Source of the DNA: Marinicauda algicola | GTDB taxonomy: Bacteria; Pseudomonadota; Alphaproteobacteria; Caulobacterales; Maricaulaceae | NCBI RefSeq assembly: GCF_017161425.1 | Contig: NZ_CP071057.1 | Coordinates: 2,791,501 to 2,855,500 of the forward strand | Length of the DNA: 64,000 nucleotides | Reading direction: 5' to 3' | In this document: positions 1-7,767 of the stretch, piece by piece | Numbering within the stretch: the first letter of the stretch is position 1 | How the letters are laid out: each line of letters opens with the position of its first letter | Notes under the pieces: generated by a model | Databases searched by the model: none | What the model saw: the letters and a program-made list of their open reading frames with translations, nothing else | What the model was told of the DNA's origin: nothing | Translations under genes and position numbers: made by a program

Positions 1-834
1 CTGCTCACGCTCATCATGGCCACCGGCGATCTGGCCGGAGGAGCGCGCCCTCCCAAGAGCGTCGAGTTCGTCGATGAAGATGATCGCCGGGGCGGATTTC
101 CGGGCCTGCTCGAACAGGTCGCGCACCCGTGCGGCACCGACGCCCACGAACAACTCGACGAACTCTGATCCCGAGATCGAAAAGAAGGTCACGCCCGCCT
201 CACCCGCCACCGCGCGCGCGAGAAGCGTCTTGCCGGTGCCCGGCGGCCCAACGAGCAATATGCCTTTGGGGATATGTGCGCCCAGCTTTCCGTATTCGGC
301 CGGGTTCTTGAGGAACTCCACGACCTCCTCCAACTCGGCCTTGGCCTCGTCCACGCCGGCCACGTCAGCGAAACTGACGCCGGTTTCCTTTTCCATGTAA
401 ACTTTGGCCTTGCTGCGGCCGACCTGCATGAACCCGCCGAAACCCTGCTTGTCGGCGAACTTGCGGAACAGCAGCATCCAGATTCCGAAGAAGACAAGCG
501 CTGGCGCCACCCAGGAAATCAGCGTGCCGAGAAAAGTGTTCTGAGGAACGCCCGTGATCTCGACGCCGGAGCGGTCGATCCGCTGCAGGATTGCGGGATT
601 CACTACGGTCGTCACGAACTGCTTCTTGCCGTCGACGGGTTCGGCGAAGGTGCCTGTGATAGTGTCTGACCCGACCGCGACAGAAGAAATTTTCCCGTCA
701 GCGAGATACTTCTCGAACTGGCTGTAGCTAATGGGAGCGACGGATTGCCAGCCAGCGATCAGGTTCTGGATGAAAAGCACGGCTATGAAAGCCACCACCC
801 AGTACCAGATGTTGTATTCGGTCTTCTTTTCCAT
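1..834 (-). CDS. ftsH: FtsH, membrane AAA+ zinc protease (N-terminal part, cut by window edge)
   Basis: ATP-dependent protease of the inner membrane that extracts and degrades damaged or short-lived proteins. The 278 residues present start with a transmembrane segment (about 12-25), a periplasmic domain, a second membrane segment (about 104-123) and the AAA+ domain with Walker A GPPGTGKT (196-203) and Walker [11 protein letters not shown] (251-260). The HEXXH protease domain would lie beyond base 1. The start is the ATG at 834, 17 bases after the MarR gene on the same strand, so the two are probably cotranscribed. Its place opposite a small heat-shock operon suggests an accessory, stress-island copy rather than the housekeeping one; that is inference. 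Confidence 0.95.
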   Translation of the reverse strand, partial: MEKKTEYNIWYWVVAFIAVLFIQNLIAGWQSVAPISYSQFEKYLADGKISSVAVGSDTITGTFAEPVDGKKQFVTTVVNPAILQRIDRSGVEITGVPQNTFLGTLISWVAPALVFFGIWMLLFRKFADKQGFGGFMQVGRSKAKVYMEKETGVSFADVAGVDEAKAELEEVVEFLKNPAEYGKLGAHIPKGILLVGPPGTGKTLLARAVAGEAGVTFFSISGSEFVELFVGVGAARVRDLFEQARKSAPAIIFIDELDALGRARSSGQIAGGHDEREQ

Positions 835-851
835 ACCGCTTTTCCTTTTCC

Positions 852-1280
852 CTAGCGCCCGAGCCGCGCCCTGATCCGCTCGAGCAGCGCCAGCAGAATG
901 CGCCTTTCGTCCGCCGACAGATCCTGCAGGATTTCATCTTCGAGTGCCGATTGCCGCGGCGCGAGTTCCTCCAGCATCGCCCTGGCCTTTGGCGTTGCCG
1001 TGACGATCTGCGCCCGTCGGTCGTCGGGTGACGCCCACCGCTCTACCCAACCGCCCTGTACCATGCGATCGACGAGCTGGCCCGCAGTGGCCCGGCCTAC
1101 CTCCAGCCGCCCGGCCAGATCGCCGATGGTCAGCCCGGGCGAATCCTCGACATGTGCCGCCGCCATCCAGGACAGGCGGGTCAGGCCGCTGTCGCCGATC
1201 TCGTTGTCGATCCGCTGCTGGATGAGCTGCGCGACCCGGTGGATCGTCGTCCCGATCAGGGCAAGATCAGAAGTGATCAA
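852..1280 (-). CDS. MarR family transcriptional regulator
   Basis: Winged-helix DNA-binding protein of the MarR family, about 142 residues, the usual length. The helix-turn-helix and wing are seen in [20 protein letters not shown] and [13 protein letters not shown]. The frame is open up to a possible start at 1334, but a TTG at 1280 is preceded by GGAGGA about nine bases upstream, so I chose it. The gene sits just upstream of ftsH on the minus strand and is divergent from the Hsp20 operon. It is the obvious candidate to control both directions, probably through the inverted repeats at 1346-1397. The signal it senses cannot be told from sequence. Confidence 0.85.
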   Translation of the reverse strand: MITSDLALIGTTIHRVAQLIQQRIDNEIGDSGLTRLSWMAAAHVEDSPGLTIGDLAGRLEVGRATAGQLVDRMVQGGWVERWASPDDRRAQIVTATPKARAMLEELAPRQSALEDEILQDLSADERRILLALLERIRARLGR

Positions 1281-1345
1281 GGGTATCTTTCCTCCGTCTG
1301 TATGAGAAATCAGGATAGACTGCGGTCCACCCAAAGTGCAATGAA

Positions 1346-1397
1346 AGCATCATATATGCTTGCATAATAATTGGAACCGCCTATCTTGATAGGCGGT
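1346..1397. promoter_or_regulatory. Divergent control region with two dyads (MarR/Hsp20)
   Basis: Between the MarR and first Hsp20 genes there are an imperfect palindrome AGCATCATATATGCT at 1346-1360 and a perfect inverted repeat, ACCGCCTATC at 1376-1385, two T, then GATAGGCGGT at 1388-1397. The spacing and symmetry suit a dimeric repressor such as the adjacent MarR protein. The second repeat could also fold as a hairpin in the mRNA leader. Assignment to MarR is inference. Confidence 0.5.
1359..1388 (+). promoter_or_regulatory. Possible heat-shock (RpoH-type) promoter
   Basis: CTTG at 1359-1362 and CCTATCTTG at 1380-1388, about 17 bases apart, loosely resemble the CTTG / CC(C)TAT elements of alphaproteobacterial sigma-32 promoters. 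They lie about 100 bases before the Hsp20 start. The downstream element overlaps the perfect inverted repeat, so a repressor bound there would block it. This rests on a motif match only. Confidence 0.3.
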
Positions 1398-1483
1398 CTC
1401 CGAACCCACATCCGGCCGGCACCGTTGCCCGGTCCGTCCATGCCGACGGTTCGGGGGCATCGATCAGCAACAGGAGGCCAGCA

Positions 1484-1909
1484 ATGCCCTACCCGACATA
1501 TCTGCGCCGCAGCGATCCCTTTGCGCTGATGCGCTCCATGATGCGCGATCTCGACCGCGGTTTCTGGCCGTCGTCCCGCGCGGCGTTCCCGGCGGTGAAT
1601 GTCTGGCAAGGCCCTGAGGCCGTTGGAGTCACCGCTGAACTTCCCGGCATCGAACCGGGCGACATTGAGATTTCGGTCAAGGACAACGTCCTGACGCTGT
1701 CGGGCGAACGCAAGGCGCCCGAGGTTCCCGAAGGTGCGCGCTGGCACCGCAACGAACGCGGTTATGGCAAGTTTTCCCGCGCTATCCGCCTGCCATTCGC
1801 GGCCTCGGATGACAAGGTCGAGGCGAGGATGACGAACGGCGTATTGCGGATCGTCATCTCCCGGCCCGAGGCAGAAAAGCCAAAGAAAATCGAGATCAAG
1901 GCAGCCTGA
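1484..1909 (+). CDS. Small heat-shock protein Hsp20 (first of three)
   Basis: ATP-independent holdase chaperone of the alpha-crystallin family, 141 residues. It has a short N-terminal arm, an alpha-crystallin domain from about residue 35 (NVWQGPEAVGVTAELPG), the conserved NGVLRIVI strand near 117-124 and a C-terminal IEI motif that normally docks subunits in the oligomer. The start ATG at 1484 follows a purine-rich AGGAGG. It is the first gene of the operon and lies 14 bases before the second Hsp20 gene. The three copies differ clearly in sequence, so they are not a recent tandem duplication. Confidence 0.93.
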   Translation: MPYPTYLRRSDPFALMRSMMRDLDRGFWPSSRAAFPAVNVWQGPEAVGVTAELPGIEPGDIEISVKDNVLTLSGERKAPEVPEGARWHRNERGYGKFSRAIRLPFAASDDKVEARMTNGVLRIVISRPEAEKPKKIEIKAA

Positions 1910-1923
1910 GAGGAGCTGGAACG

Positions 1924-2322
1924 ATGAGCACCGACATCACGCAAGCCACCGAAAGGACGCCGACCGACACGCCCGAGACCATCGGTGGCGGCCGCATCTA
2001 CCGCCCGCTGACCGATATCGTCGAAACCGATCAGGGCGTCTCCATGATGCTGGAAATGCCGGGCGTCGGATCGGATGACGTCGAGATCACGCTTGAAAAC
2101 CGCGTGCTGACGATCCGCGGCAAGGTTGAGCCGATGCGGCCGGAAAACCTCGAACTTGCCCATGCCGAATATGGCGAGGGTGATTTCGAGAGGGCCTTCA
2201 CGCTTTCCGAGGATTTCGACCCCGACAGGATCGAGGCCGAGATGCGCGGAGGCGTCCTCACCCTGACGCTCCCCCGAGCCCCTGAAGCGCAGCCAAAAAG
2301 GATCGCCGTCAAGGGCGCCTGA
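1924..2322 (+). CDS. Small heat-shock protein Hsp20 (second of three)
   Basis: Alpha-crystallin-domain chaperone, 132 residues, with a Thr-rich N-terminal arm, the core DIVETDQGVSMMLEMPGVGS and the GGVLTLTLP strand. The C-terminal tail carries IAV as the I-x-I/V docking motif. AGGAG precedes the ATG at 1924. It lies in one operon with the flanking Hsp20 genes. Different Hsp20 copies in one operon commonly form mixed oligomers or serve different clients; which applies here is unknown. Confidence 0.92.
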   Translation: MSTDITQATERTPTDTPETIGGGRIYRPLTDIVETDQGVSMMLEMPGVGSDDVEITLENRVLTIRGKVEPMRPENLELAHAEYGEGDFERAFTLSEDFDPDRIEAEMRGGVLTLTLPRAPEAQPKRIAVKGA

Positions 2323-2342
2323 AAACCGAAGGAGACACCATC

Positions 2343-2834
2343 ATGCAGATCAAGGACCTGATCCCCTGGGCGCGCAAGGACGGCGCGCCAGACGCCAAGA
2401 GCAGCGAAGACAACCCGATCGCGACGCTCCAGCGCGAAATGAACCATGTGTTCGAGAACTTCTGGAACCGGGTCGGTCATTTCGAATGGCCCTTTGGCAG
2501 CGGCGAGGCGAAATCCGACGTGGTCGAGACCGACAAGGCGATCGAAGTGTCGATCGAGCTGCCGGGCATGGAGATGAAGGACATCGAGGTGACGGTCAAC
2601 GATGACATGTTGACTGTGAAGGGGGAGAAGAAGATCGAGCGCCAGGAGGAGAAAAAGGGATACTACCTCTCCGAGCGCAGCTACGGCGCGATCTACCGGA
2701 CAATTCCGCTCCCGCCCGGTGTGGATGGCGAAAAGGCGCAAGCATCCTTCAAGAACGGGGTTCTGACGATCAAGCTGCCTCAGACTCCCGAGGCGCAGGC
2801 CAAGGTCAAGCGCATCGAGGTCAAGAACGGCTGA
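2343..2834 (+). CDS. Small heat-shock protein Hsp20 (third of three)
   Basis: Largest of the three, 163 residues. It has a longer aromatic N-terminal arm (FENFWNRVGHFEWPFG), then SDVVETDKAIEVSIELPGME, a Lys/Glu-rich loop (KKIERQEEKKGYY), NGVLTIKLP and a terminal IEV. This architecture is that of the class A-type Hsp20 widespread in stress islands. The gene follows the second Hsp20 by 20 bases with AAGGAG before the ATG. A stem-loop at 2905-2931 separates it from psiE. Confidence 0.93.
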   Translation: MQIKDLIPWARKDGAPDAKSSEDNPIATLQREMNHVFENFWNRVGHFEWPFGSGEAKSDVVETDKAIEVSIELPGMEMKDIEVTVNDDMLTVKGEKKIERQEEKKGYYLSERSYGAIYRTIPLPPGVDGEKAQASFKNGVLTIKLPQTPEAQAKVKRIEVKNG

Positions 2835-2904
2835 TTTGCCACATTGGGTGTCGCCGGTTTGCGGCGTCCCCTCCGCTCCGTGCGATATCGCACCGTCTGG
2901 CGAA

Positions 2905-2931
2905 GCCCCGGGGAGCTTGTCTCTCCGGGGC
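2905..2931 (+). other. Stem-loop between hsp20 and psiE
   Basis: GCCCCGGGGAG at 2905-2915 can pair with CTCTCCGGGGC at 2921-2931 (one mismatch, 5-base loop). There is no T-run, so it is more likely an mRNA-processing or partial-termination element that lowers psiE/M48 expression relative to the chaperones than a full terminator. Confidence 0.45.
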
Positions 2932-2949
2932 GGCTTTCGAGGGGCAATC

Positions 2950-3429
2950 ATGAAAGACTTGCAACGATCCGGGCTGACCCGTGAACAATGGTCGGCGATG
3001 ACGCTCTACGAGAAGTTCGAGCAAGTTGTCATCTTCGTCCTCAGCGTCATCATTGCGGCGATCGTCGTGGCGTCGGTCTGGGCGCTGATGCGCGAAGTCG
3101 TGAACCGCTTGGTTCTGGGGGCATTCGACACTCTCGATTACGCCACCTTCCAGGTGGTGTTCGGCATGATCTTCACCGTGGTGATCGCGCTCGAGTTCAA
3201 GCGCTCCCTTCTTGTTGCGACCGAACGCAGCTTCGGGATCCTCCAGGTCCGCACGATCGTGCTGATCGCGCTCCTCGCCATCGCGCGCAAATTCATCATC
3301 CTGGACCTCGGCGAGACGGAATCATCCAAGATTGCCGCACTCGCGGGCGCGGCGCTTGCGCTCGGCGCTGTCCACTGGCTGGTGCGCGATCAGGACCGGC
3401 GCGAACTCGGAGGCCACGAGACGCGATGA
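2950..3429 (+). CDS. psiE: PsiE family membrane protein
   Basis: Phosphate-starvation-inducible E family, 159 residues with four hydrophobic segments (about 25-48, 64-83, 100-113, 126-142) predicted to be in the inner membrane. The biochemical role of the family is not established, but psiE genes recur in transmissible stress-tolerance loci beside Hsp20 and FtsH. The start is the ATG at 2950 after a GAGGGG purine stretch; an upstream extension of the frame has no ribosome site. Its stop overlaps the M48 start by four bases (ATGA), so the two are translationally coupled. Confidence 0.8.
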   Translation: MKDLQRSGLTREQWSAMTLYEKFEQVVIFVLSVIIAAIVVASVWALMREVVNRLVLGAFDTLDYATFQVVFGMIFTVVIALEFKRSLLVATERSFGILQVRTIVLIALLAIARKFIILDLGETESSKIAALAGAALALGAVHWLVRDQDRRELGGHETR

Positions 3430-4370
3430 CCGCGGCCTCCGCCAGCCACCGCCTGCTCAATTTCGCGCAATCGGCGCTGCTGCTCGGGCTCATGGCCGCG
3501 ATCGCCTGGATCGCGGTGACAGCGATCGTCGGACCCGAGACCGGTCTCCTCATGGCGCTCGCGATGGTCGGGGGTCTCCTGTTTGCGCCCGCGCTGCCAC
3601 GCCGGCTGCTCCTCTCGGCCTATCAGGCGCAGCGGCTCACCGGTCGTGATGCCCCCGGTCTCGTCGCGGCCCTGGCCGAACTCGCCCGCAGGGCCGGGCT
3701 GCAGCGCGCGCCGGCGCTTTATCGCGTGCCGAGCCGGCTGCCGAACGCCTTCGCCCTGGGCAGCCCCGAGGACAGCGCCATCTGCGTCACCGACGGGCTG
3801 CTCGACCTGCTCGACGGCCGAGAACTCGCCGGGGTTCTGGCGCATGAGATCGGGCATATCGCCAACCGCGACCTGTGGATCATGAGCCTCGCCGACATGA
3901 TGTCGCGCCTCGTCTCGCTGGCAAGCTGGCTCGGACAGTTGCTTCTGCTCCTCAACCTGCCTCTGGTCCTGGCAGGCATGGTCCATGTGCCTTGGCATGT
4001 CGTGATTCTCCTTGTCTTCGCGCCCACCCTCATGGCGCTGGTCCAACTCGGCCTTTCGCGGACGCGCGAGTACGACGCCGACCGCGCCGCCGCAGAGCTG
4101 ACCGGCGATCCGGAGGGGCTCGTGCGCGCGCTCGTCAAGCTCGAACGCCGGGTCGGTCGGTTCTGGGAGGAGATCCTTCTGCCCGGCCGCCGCATTCCGG
4201 AGCCCTCGTTGCTCAGGACGCATCCCCCGACCGAAAGCCGAATCCGCCGCCTCCGGGACCTGGTCACGGGTCGCACGACCCCGATCCCCGCCCTTGTCGG
4301 CTACCCGACCGCAAGGATACCGCTGGGAGGGACACCGCCTCGGTTCCATCGCCTTGGGCTCTACTGGTAG
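3426..4370 (+). CDS. M48 family membrane zinc metalloprotease (HtpX-like)
   Basis: Membrane metalloprotease of 314 residues. Two N-terminal membrane helices (about 12-34, 38-56) precede the HEIGH zinc motif at 140-144. Two more helices follow (about 163-186, 190-209), and the third ligand lies in SRTREYDADRAA (Glu215). The family cleaves misfolded membrane proteins and overlaps in function with FtsH, which is encoded 2.6 kb away. The start at 3426 is fixed by the ATGA overlap with psiE. A terminator-like hairpin follows at 4492. Confidence 0.9.
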   Translation: MTAASASHRLLNFAQSALLLGLMAAIAWIAVTAIVGPETGLLMALAMVGGLLFAPALPRRLLLSAYQAQRLTGRDAPGLVAALAELARRAGLQRAPALYRVPSRLPNAFALGSPEDSAICVTDGLLDLLDGRELAGVLAHEIGHIANRDLWIMSLADMMSRLVSLASWLGQLLLLLNLPLVLAGMVHVPWHVVILLVFAPTLMALVQLGLSRTREYDADRAAAELTGDPEGLVRALVKLERRVGRFWEEILLPGRRIPEPSLLRTHPPTESRIRRLRDLVTGRTTPIPALVGYPTARIPLGGTPPRFHRLGLYW

Positions 4371-4759
4371 GCCTGCAGGGAAGCTGGATCGCCCAGGAGA
4401 ACGGCGACCTGTCAGAAGGCAGGTCTTCCAGAGAAGGTTGGATATCAGGCCCATCCCCTCCGCCACTTGCCCTAGCGAAAGCGTTCTCCCGATCCGGCTG
4501 CGGCCGGATTTTTCCGTTGTTTTCGAGGGTTATGCGGGAAGGGCTGAGCACTGGCCGTGCTGCCAGGTGGCCCGGAAGCGGTCTCTCGGGGTCGATATTC
4601 TCCGGACCTCTCGACTGCTCGATTTCGGTGCAGAGCCTGCAAACCTCGGAAATTCAGGGGAAAAATTGAAGGCTGACCTGAACACTTCGATGCCAGTGGC
4701 GCTATCGAAATGGAACCGGGATCGAACAACTCGGTCGCGCTTTGGCCGGAACACGAACT
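4371..4759. other. Intergenic stretch without a recognisable gene
   Basis: Apart from the hairpin terminator at 4492-4513 and a weak 6-bp stem (GACCTG / CAGGTC, 4406-4425), no coding sequence with a ribosome site or family likeness was found on either strand. It separates the stress locus from the decayed genes that follow. Confidence 0.5.
4492..4513 (+). terminator. Rho-independent terminator after the M48 gene
   Basis: ATCCGGC (4492-4498), loop TGCG, GCCGGAT (4503-4509) followed by TTTT. It lies 120 bases after the protease stop and probably ends the hsp20-psiE-M48 transcript. Confidence 0.6.
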
Positions 4760-5030
4760 CTATTCTGCAGGCTCGGCGACGGCAGCGTGCTTCCTGATGA
4801 TGTCCTGCACCTCGCCCGGCTTGAACGCGACATCCCAAGTCCAGCGCCCGAAACCGCCTGCTGCGTTGATCGCCTTCACCCATTCGTTCAGCGCGTCCCG
4901 CTTCGCCTTGTTCTGAGGACTGTCGGTGCCCTTGATCTCGGGCGCGAAGATCGTGCCGCCAGCAAGGCGGACCAGGAAATCCGGGACGTATCGCCGCCGG
5001 GAGCCCGCTCGCATGTATTCGATCTAGAAG
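4760..5030 (-). pseudogene. C-terminal relic of a restriction endonuclease/helicase
   Basis: The 84 residues from 5014 to 4760 read RRYVPDFLVRL, then EIKGTDSPQNKAKRDALNEW and a W..D motif. This looks like the C-terminal nuclease end (V.DF..R ... EIKG) of a large type III-like restriction subunit. The in-frame codon just upstream is a stop, no ATPase domain is present, and no ribosome site precedes the Met at 5014. I read it as the surviving tail of a deleted gene. The family assignment rests on motif memory and is moderate. Confidence 0.5.
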
Positions 5031-5035
5031 GTCCT

Positions 5036-5420
5036 GGAGATGGACCCTTGCTCGCCGGCGCCGTCGATGAGCGCGACCGGAAGCCTTTGGGCAGTCTCCT
5101 GCCGCCCGAAGACGATCGGCCGATCCGTCTCGCCGCCCCCGAAGGTCTGCGCCGGGCGCTGATCGACCCGACGGCCGACCCGCCTCTCTCTCGACAGCGC
5201 CGCGATCGACTCAAGCGCGCCCTCGGATGCGTGGGCGCCAGACGTGCCGACGCGAGCTATCGCGAGGCGGCCGCGGTCTTTTTCGGGGGCGCCGTCTCGA
5301 CGCGGATCCCTTGAAGACGGGCTCGCTCATGGCCCGGATCGCACGCCTGTCGTCCTCGGGGCAGAGCATCATCGATCGCGGTTATGGCGATCTTCCACGG
5401 TTCGCGCCACGGCGGCGATG
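5036..5420 (+). pseudogene. Frameshifted DUF2285-type DNA-binding protein relic
   Basis: One frame reads RRDRLKRALGCVGARRADAS then YREAAAVFFGG and stops at 5314. The next frame continues with LKTGSLMARIARL, then GYGDLPR, to about 5400. Together they match the layout of DUF2285 proteins (R.RL..ALRALD...GASYREIA..LFG ... WKT..LRDRTIRLV ... GGYR.LL). The shift falls near 5290-5312. Full-length relatives are typical of integrative conjugative elements of alphaproteobacteria, so this is probably a relic of such an element. No intact start is visible. Confidence 0.5.
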
Positions 5421-5449
5421 CGCGGGCAGAAAATGCCGCTTGCGAATCT

Positions 5450-5462
5450 ATAGGAGTCCTAT
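5450..5462. promoter_or_regulatory. Palindromic operator candidate before MarR operon
   Basis: ATAGGAGTCCTAT is a perfect 6+1+6 palindrome lying 27 bases before the MarR start at 5490, close to AT-rich TATGTATATG that could serve as a -10 region. This suits autoregulation by the MarR protein it precedes. Inference from position and symmetry. Confidence 0.45.
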
Positions 5463-5489
5463 GTATATGTGCTCTGGAAGGTGGAGCAC

Positions 5490-6158
5490 ATGACGACACA
5501 CACGCATATCGCGACCGGCCTGGCGAAGATCGGACTGTTCCTGCGCTCGGAGAACTGGCGGCAGGCAGACGCCGCCGACCTGTCCCCGACCCAGGCGCAG
5601 ATCCTCGCCCATCTGACCCGGCGCGGCCCGGCGCGCGTGACCGCTCTTGCCGAGGCGCTCGGCGTCACGCAGCCGACGGCCAGCGACGCGGCCGGCGCGC
5701 TCATCCGCAAGGGCCATGTCGCCAGACATCCCGATCCGGACGATGCGCGGGCATCGCTGCTTCATGCCACCGCCAGCGGACGGCGCGCGGCGGCGGAAAC
5801 CGCTGTCTGGCCGGACGCCCTGCTCGGCGCCATCGACACGCTCGGTGCGGACGAGCGGGCCATATTCCTCAAGGCCCTCACCAAGATGATCCGCGAGTTG
5901 CAGGTCCGGGGCGCCATCCCCGTCCAGCGGATGTGCGCGACCTGCCGCTTCTTCCGGCCGAACGTCCATGGCGATCCGGCTGCCCCCCATCATTGCGCCT
6001 TCGTGGACGCCGCTTTCGGGGAGGCCAGCCTGCGCCTCGATTGCGACGAACATGAACCGGCCGACACGTCGGATGCCGACGCCCTGTGGCAGAGCTTTCT
6101 CGGCGCGCCGGCCGGACAAGCGGACGCCCCGCCCGCGGCAACGGGCGAGGCATCCTGA
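5490..6158 (+). CDS. MarR-type regulator with Cys-rich C-terminal domain
   Basis: Winged-helix regulator of 222 residues. The N-terminal part has a standard MarR fold (SPTQAQILAHLTRRGPARVT, then ALGVTQPTASDAAGAL and wing HPDPDDARA). After residue 140 comes an added domain with CATC, HHC and LDC (Cys spacing C-x2-C ... C ... C, with several His). Such a Cys/His set could bind a metal or Fe-S cluster or act as a thiol switch. The ATG at 5490 follows GGAAGGTGGAG. It is the first gene of a seven-gene operon rich in thiol proteins, so redox sensing is plausible but not shown. Confidence 0.8.
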   Translation: MTTHTHIATGLAKIGLFLRSENWRQADAADLSPTQAQILAHLTRRGPARVTALAEALGVTQPTASDAAGALIRKGHVARHPDPDDARASLLHATASGRRAAAETAVWPDALLGAIDTLGADERAIFLKALTKMIRELQVRGAIPVQRMCATCRFFRPNVHGDPAAPHHCAFVDAAFGEASLRLDCDEHEPADTSDADALWQSFLGAPAGQADAPPAATGEAS

Positions 6159-6201
6159 TGTCTGAACCCTCCTCTCAACCAGGACAGGAGACACTTCCAC
6201 C

Positions 6202-6438
6202 ATGACACGGAAAGCCATCTTTTACCACGCCGGTTGTCCGGTCTGCGTCGCCGCCGAGGACAGGATCACCGAGATCATCGACCGCAGCCGCATCGACCTG
6301 GAGATCGTCCATCTGGGCGACGCGCCGGGCCGGATCGACGAAGCCGAGGCCGCGGGCGTCAGATCCGTGCCCGCCCTTGTCGTCGACGGCGCGGCGCTGC
6401 ACATCAATCACGGCGCCGACCTCGCGGCGTTGCGGTGA
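6202..6438 (+). CDS. Small thioredoxin/glutaredoxin-like protein
   Basis: A 78-residue protein with a thioredoxin-like beginning (RKAIFYHAGCPVC): an active-site-like CPVC at residues 12-15 and a cis-Pro region VRSVPALVVDG. It lacks a signal peptide, so it is probably a cytoplasmic disulfide reductase or a metal/thiol carrier. AGGAGACAC precedes the ATG. It lies between the Cys-rich regulator and a secreted protein. Confidence 0.75.
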   Translation: MTRKAIFYHAGCPVCVAAEDRITEIIDRSRIDLEIVHLGDAPGRIDEAEAAGVRSVPALVVDGAALHINHGADLAALR

Positions 6439-6443
6439 TCGCC

Positions 6444-7187
6444 ATGAGGACCGCCACAGCGATTGCGGCGCTCGCCGCCACCCTGACCGCGCCTGCCCTG
6501 GCGCAGGCGCATGACCACGACGGCGGCATCGCAGCCGCCGCCTCGGACGCCGTCGCGGCGCCGTTCGACATCGTCCACGCCCGGATCACGACCGAGGGCA
6601 ATGCCGCGGTCTTCCACATCGCCGTCTCCGGCCGCGCGGGCGAGAGCAAGCCGGCGCCATCGGGACAACTCGCGGGCAGCGAGGTCTTTTCCTACGTCTG
6701 GCCGACGAGCATCGACCCTTCCGAGGTCGGGTTCGAACGCGCGGCGGGCATCCTCGCCCTTGCGGTCACGGCCCATCCCGATTTCGACGACACGCCGCTT
6801 TTCGACGAGAATGGCGACAGCGATCCTGCCAATGACGGCGATATCTGGCACAGCCACTGGGTGGTGCTCGGGCCGGACGAGGCCTGCGGCCCCGGCGCGC
6901 TCAAGGTGATCGACATCCCCGAGGGCGCCAGCCCGCGGCTGCCGAAGACCTGGCCCGGCCTGCCGATCCTTCTCGACAGTCCGGGCTGGGACCCGCTCAT
7001 CGACGCCGAATCCGTCGAGGTGCGCGTGCCGTTCGACGACATCGCGGTCGTCGAAGCTGCGTCCCATGACGGCGTGACCGCCGGCCTGCGCGTCAACGAG
7101 AGCGCCCATGCGCCGCTGCTCTGCGTCACCGACGTCTTCGACGTCGCCTCCGGCGATCTGAGCCTGCCTGGAAGGGTGAATGAGTGA
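6444..7187 (+). CDS. Secreted protein of unknown function
   Basis: 247 residues with a clear signal peptide (MRTATAIAALAATLTAPALA, cleavage near AQA-HDHD), then a His/Asp-containing mature start. The body contains many Asp/Pro turns, including FDENGDSDPANDGDIWH, and no Cys pair of redox type. I do not recognise the family. The start ATG at 6444 is five bases after the stop of the thioredoxin-like gene, and the end overlaps the next gene by eight bases, so it belongs to the operon. A periplasmic substrate- or metal-binding role is only a guess. Confidence 0.7.
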   Translation: MRTATAIAALAATLTAPALAQAHDHDGGIAAAASDAVAAPFDIVHARITTEGNAAVFHIAVSGRAGESKPAPSGQLAGSEVFSYVWPTSIDPSEVGFERAAGILALAVTAHPDFDDTPLFDENGDSDPANDGDIWHSHWVVLGPDEACGPGALKVIDIPEGASPRLPKTWPGLPILLDSPGWDPLIDAESVEVRVPFDDIAVVEAASHDGVTAGLRVNESAHAPLLCVTDVFDVASGDLSLPGRVNE

Positions 7188-7767
7188 GGCGATGACGGTA
7201 AGTCTCAGGCCCGCCCCCGCGCTTCATGTAGCTCGGTGGCTCAACGCCGCCGAGCCGCTCAGCCTTGACGAGCTGCGCGGCCGCGTCGTGCTGATCGAGG
7301 CCTTCCAGATGCTGTGCCCGGGCTGCGTCAGCCACGGCCTGCCGCAGGCGCAGCGCGTGCGCGCGACCTTCCCCGATACGGACGTCGCGGTGATCGGCCT
7401 GCACAGCGTGTTCGAACATCACGACGCCCAGACGCCGGTCGCGCTCGAAGCCTTCCTCCACGAATACCGCATCGGCTTTCCCGTCGCGGTCGACGCGCCG
7501 GGCGAGGATCGCGGCCTTCCGCGCACCATGGCCGCCTACGGCCTGCAGGGCACGCCCACCCTCGTGCTGATCGACCGGCAGGGACGACGCCGCGCGCAGC
7601 ATTTCGGGCATGTCCCAGATTTGCGCCTCGGCGCCGAGATCATGGCGCTTATTGCCGAGCGGGAGGACGGAGCGGCCGCGCTGGAGACTGCCGCCGCTTC
7701 CGCCGCTCCGGCCTGCGACGAACACGGCTGTACAGTTCCGATACCCCAAGGAGACAGCCCCGCATGA
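7180..7767 (+). CDS. Thioredoxin-fold redoxin (TlpA/AhpC-TSA type)
   Basis: 195 residues with a thioredoxin-like core: the active-site motif CPGC (46-49) after VVLIEAFQML, VAVIGLHSVFEHHD, and the cis-Pro strand GTPTLVLIDRQGRR. It has no signal peptide, so cytoplasmic. The C-terminal tail carries two more Cys (CDEHGC), an unusual addition that could relay electrons or bind metal. It overlaps the secreted protein upstream by eight bases and the amidotransferase downstream by four (ATGA). Confidence 0.8.
   Translation: MSEAMTVSLRPAPALHVARWLNAAEPLSLDELRGRVVLIEAFQMLCPGCVSHGLPQAQRVRATFPDTDVAVIGLHSVFEHHDAQTPVALEAFLHEYRIGFPVAVDAPGEDRGLPRTMAAYGLQGTPTLVLIDRQGRRRAQHFGHVPDLRLGAEIMALIAEREDGAAALETAAASAAPACDEHGCTVPIPQGDSPA

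Noticed and set aside
2031-2951. 306-residue minus-strand ORF across the Hsp20 genes
   Set aside because: Complement of two intact Hsp20 genes; composition typical of an antisense frame.
3390-4466. 358-residue minus-strand ORF
   Set aside because: Complement of the M48 protease gene; no motif.
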